Positions 63,674 through 64,000 of a stretch of DNA of 64,000 nucleotides are shown here, piece after piece. Source of the stretch: Yinghuangia soli (lineage in GTDB: Bacteria > Actinomycetota > Actinomycetes > Streptomycetales > Streptomycetaceae). The first letter of the stretch is position 1. The number at the start of each line of letters is the position of its first letter. Below the pieces are notes generated by a model. The model worked only from the letters and a program-made list of their open reading frames with translations, was not told the origin of the DNA and searched no databases. The stretch covers positions 106,748-170,747 of the forward strand of contig NZ_JAKFHA010000014.1 in NCBI RefSeq assembly GCF_021502675.1. Reading direction: 5' to 3'. A program made the translations under genes and the position numbers.

Positions 63674-64000
63674 ATGCTGCATCTGAGGGTCATCGTGCCG
63701 CGCGAGAAGTCGGACGCCGTGCGGCGCTTGCTGGAGGCCGAGGCGGGGGTCACGCATCTGGTCGTGTGGCCGGGCGCCGCGGTCTCGCCGCCCGGCGACG
63801 TCATGTCCTGCGACGTCGCCCGCGAAGCCGCCAACACCGTGCTGGAGGACCTGCGCCACCTCGGCATCGACGACGACGGCGCCATCGTCCTGGAGGACCT
63901 CGACGTCGTGCTGTCCCGCTCGGCCCGCGAGGCCGAGCTGGCGGCACCGGGCGAAGGCGCCGACGCGGTGGTGTGGGAGCAGATCACCGAGGTGACCTCC
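63674..64000 (+). CDS. DUF389 family protein (start only)
   Basis: The first 109 residues of a protein cut by the window edge. It opens MLHLRVIVPREKSDAVRRLL and has HLVVWPGAAVSPPGDVMSCD, LEDLRHLGIDDDGAIVLEDL and EGADAVVWEQITEVTS, which fit the N-terminal domain of DUF389 proteins. A set of membrane helices should follow beyond the window. Function is unknown. It starts 18 bases after the coaA stop on the same strand. Confidence 0.82.
   Translation, partial: MLHLRVIVPREKSDAVRRLLEAEAGVTHLVVWPGAAVSPPGDVMSCDVAREAANTVLEDLRHLGIDDDGAIVLEDLDVVLSRSAREAELAAPGEGADAVVWEQITEVTS

Overview
The window is very GC-rich DNA with strong third-position GC, frequent GTG starts and a gene order that matches the core chromosome of Streptomyces and close relatives. 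The markers are whiD, bldM, an ShbA-type sigma factor, guaB and guaB3, a block of receptor Ser/Thr kinases, groES/groEL with CIRCE elements, and alr with the tsa genes. I read it as a Streptomycetales actinobacterium and cannot name the species. I see no tRNA, rRNA, CRISPR array, insertion sequence, prophage or antibiotic gene cluster.

Layout. 1-8.6 kb: a stand-alone MurG-like glycosyltransferase, then small accessory genes (hemerythrin, DUF4267, DoxX-like, a MarR/NmrA-like pair, an MFS exporter with a ROK regulator, DUF1990, Uma2). Several divergent pairs carry visible palindromic operators. 8.6-12.8 kb: guaA, a chorismate mutase gene preceded by what looks like a Phe/Tyr leader-peptide attenuator, and a succinate-semialdehyde dehydrogenase. 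12.9-27.8 kb: six membrane Ser/Thr kinases, four on the minus strand and two on the plus strand, flanking glpD and a HAD phosphatase. Five of the six end in the same roughly 150-residue domain. 28.3-33.7 kb: guaB3, guaB, a small protein coupled to the ShbA-type sigma factor, bldM and whiD. 33.9-39.9 kb: an SDR, groEL, groES with two CIRCE operators, a small membrane protein, a THUMP-like methyltransferase and a lipoprotein deacetylase. 40.1-54.1 kb: the t6A genes tsaD, rimI, tsaB and tsaE with alr, interleaved with a secreted nuclease, an esterase, a cysteine-less L,D-transpeptidase-like protein and a class A PBP. 54.3-64 kb: nnr, acpS, phoX, an EamA exporter with its MarR regulator, a GNAT, glmS, coaA and the start of a DUF389 protein.

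How the genes fit together. Purine synthesis (guaA, guaB, guaB3) lies close to developmental control (whiD, bldM, ShbA-type sigma). Wall-precursor and wall-building functions (murG-like, alr, glmS, class A PBP, LDT-like protein) share the window with the kinase block. In S. coelicolor a syntenic kinase cluster has, as I recall, been tied to spore-wall synthesis, so the kinase block is the strongest candidate here for a signalling system. The most interesting unexplained signals are the shared kinase end domain and its apparent change of membrane side in one kinase, the aromatic leader peptide, a partial duplication of the tsaE 3' end, and several operator palindromes.
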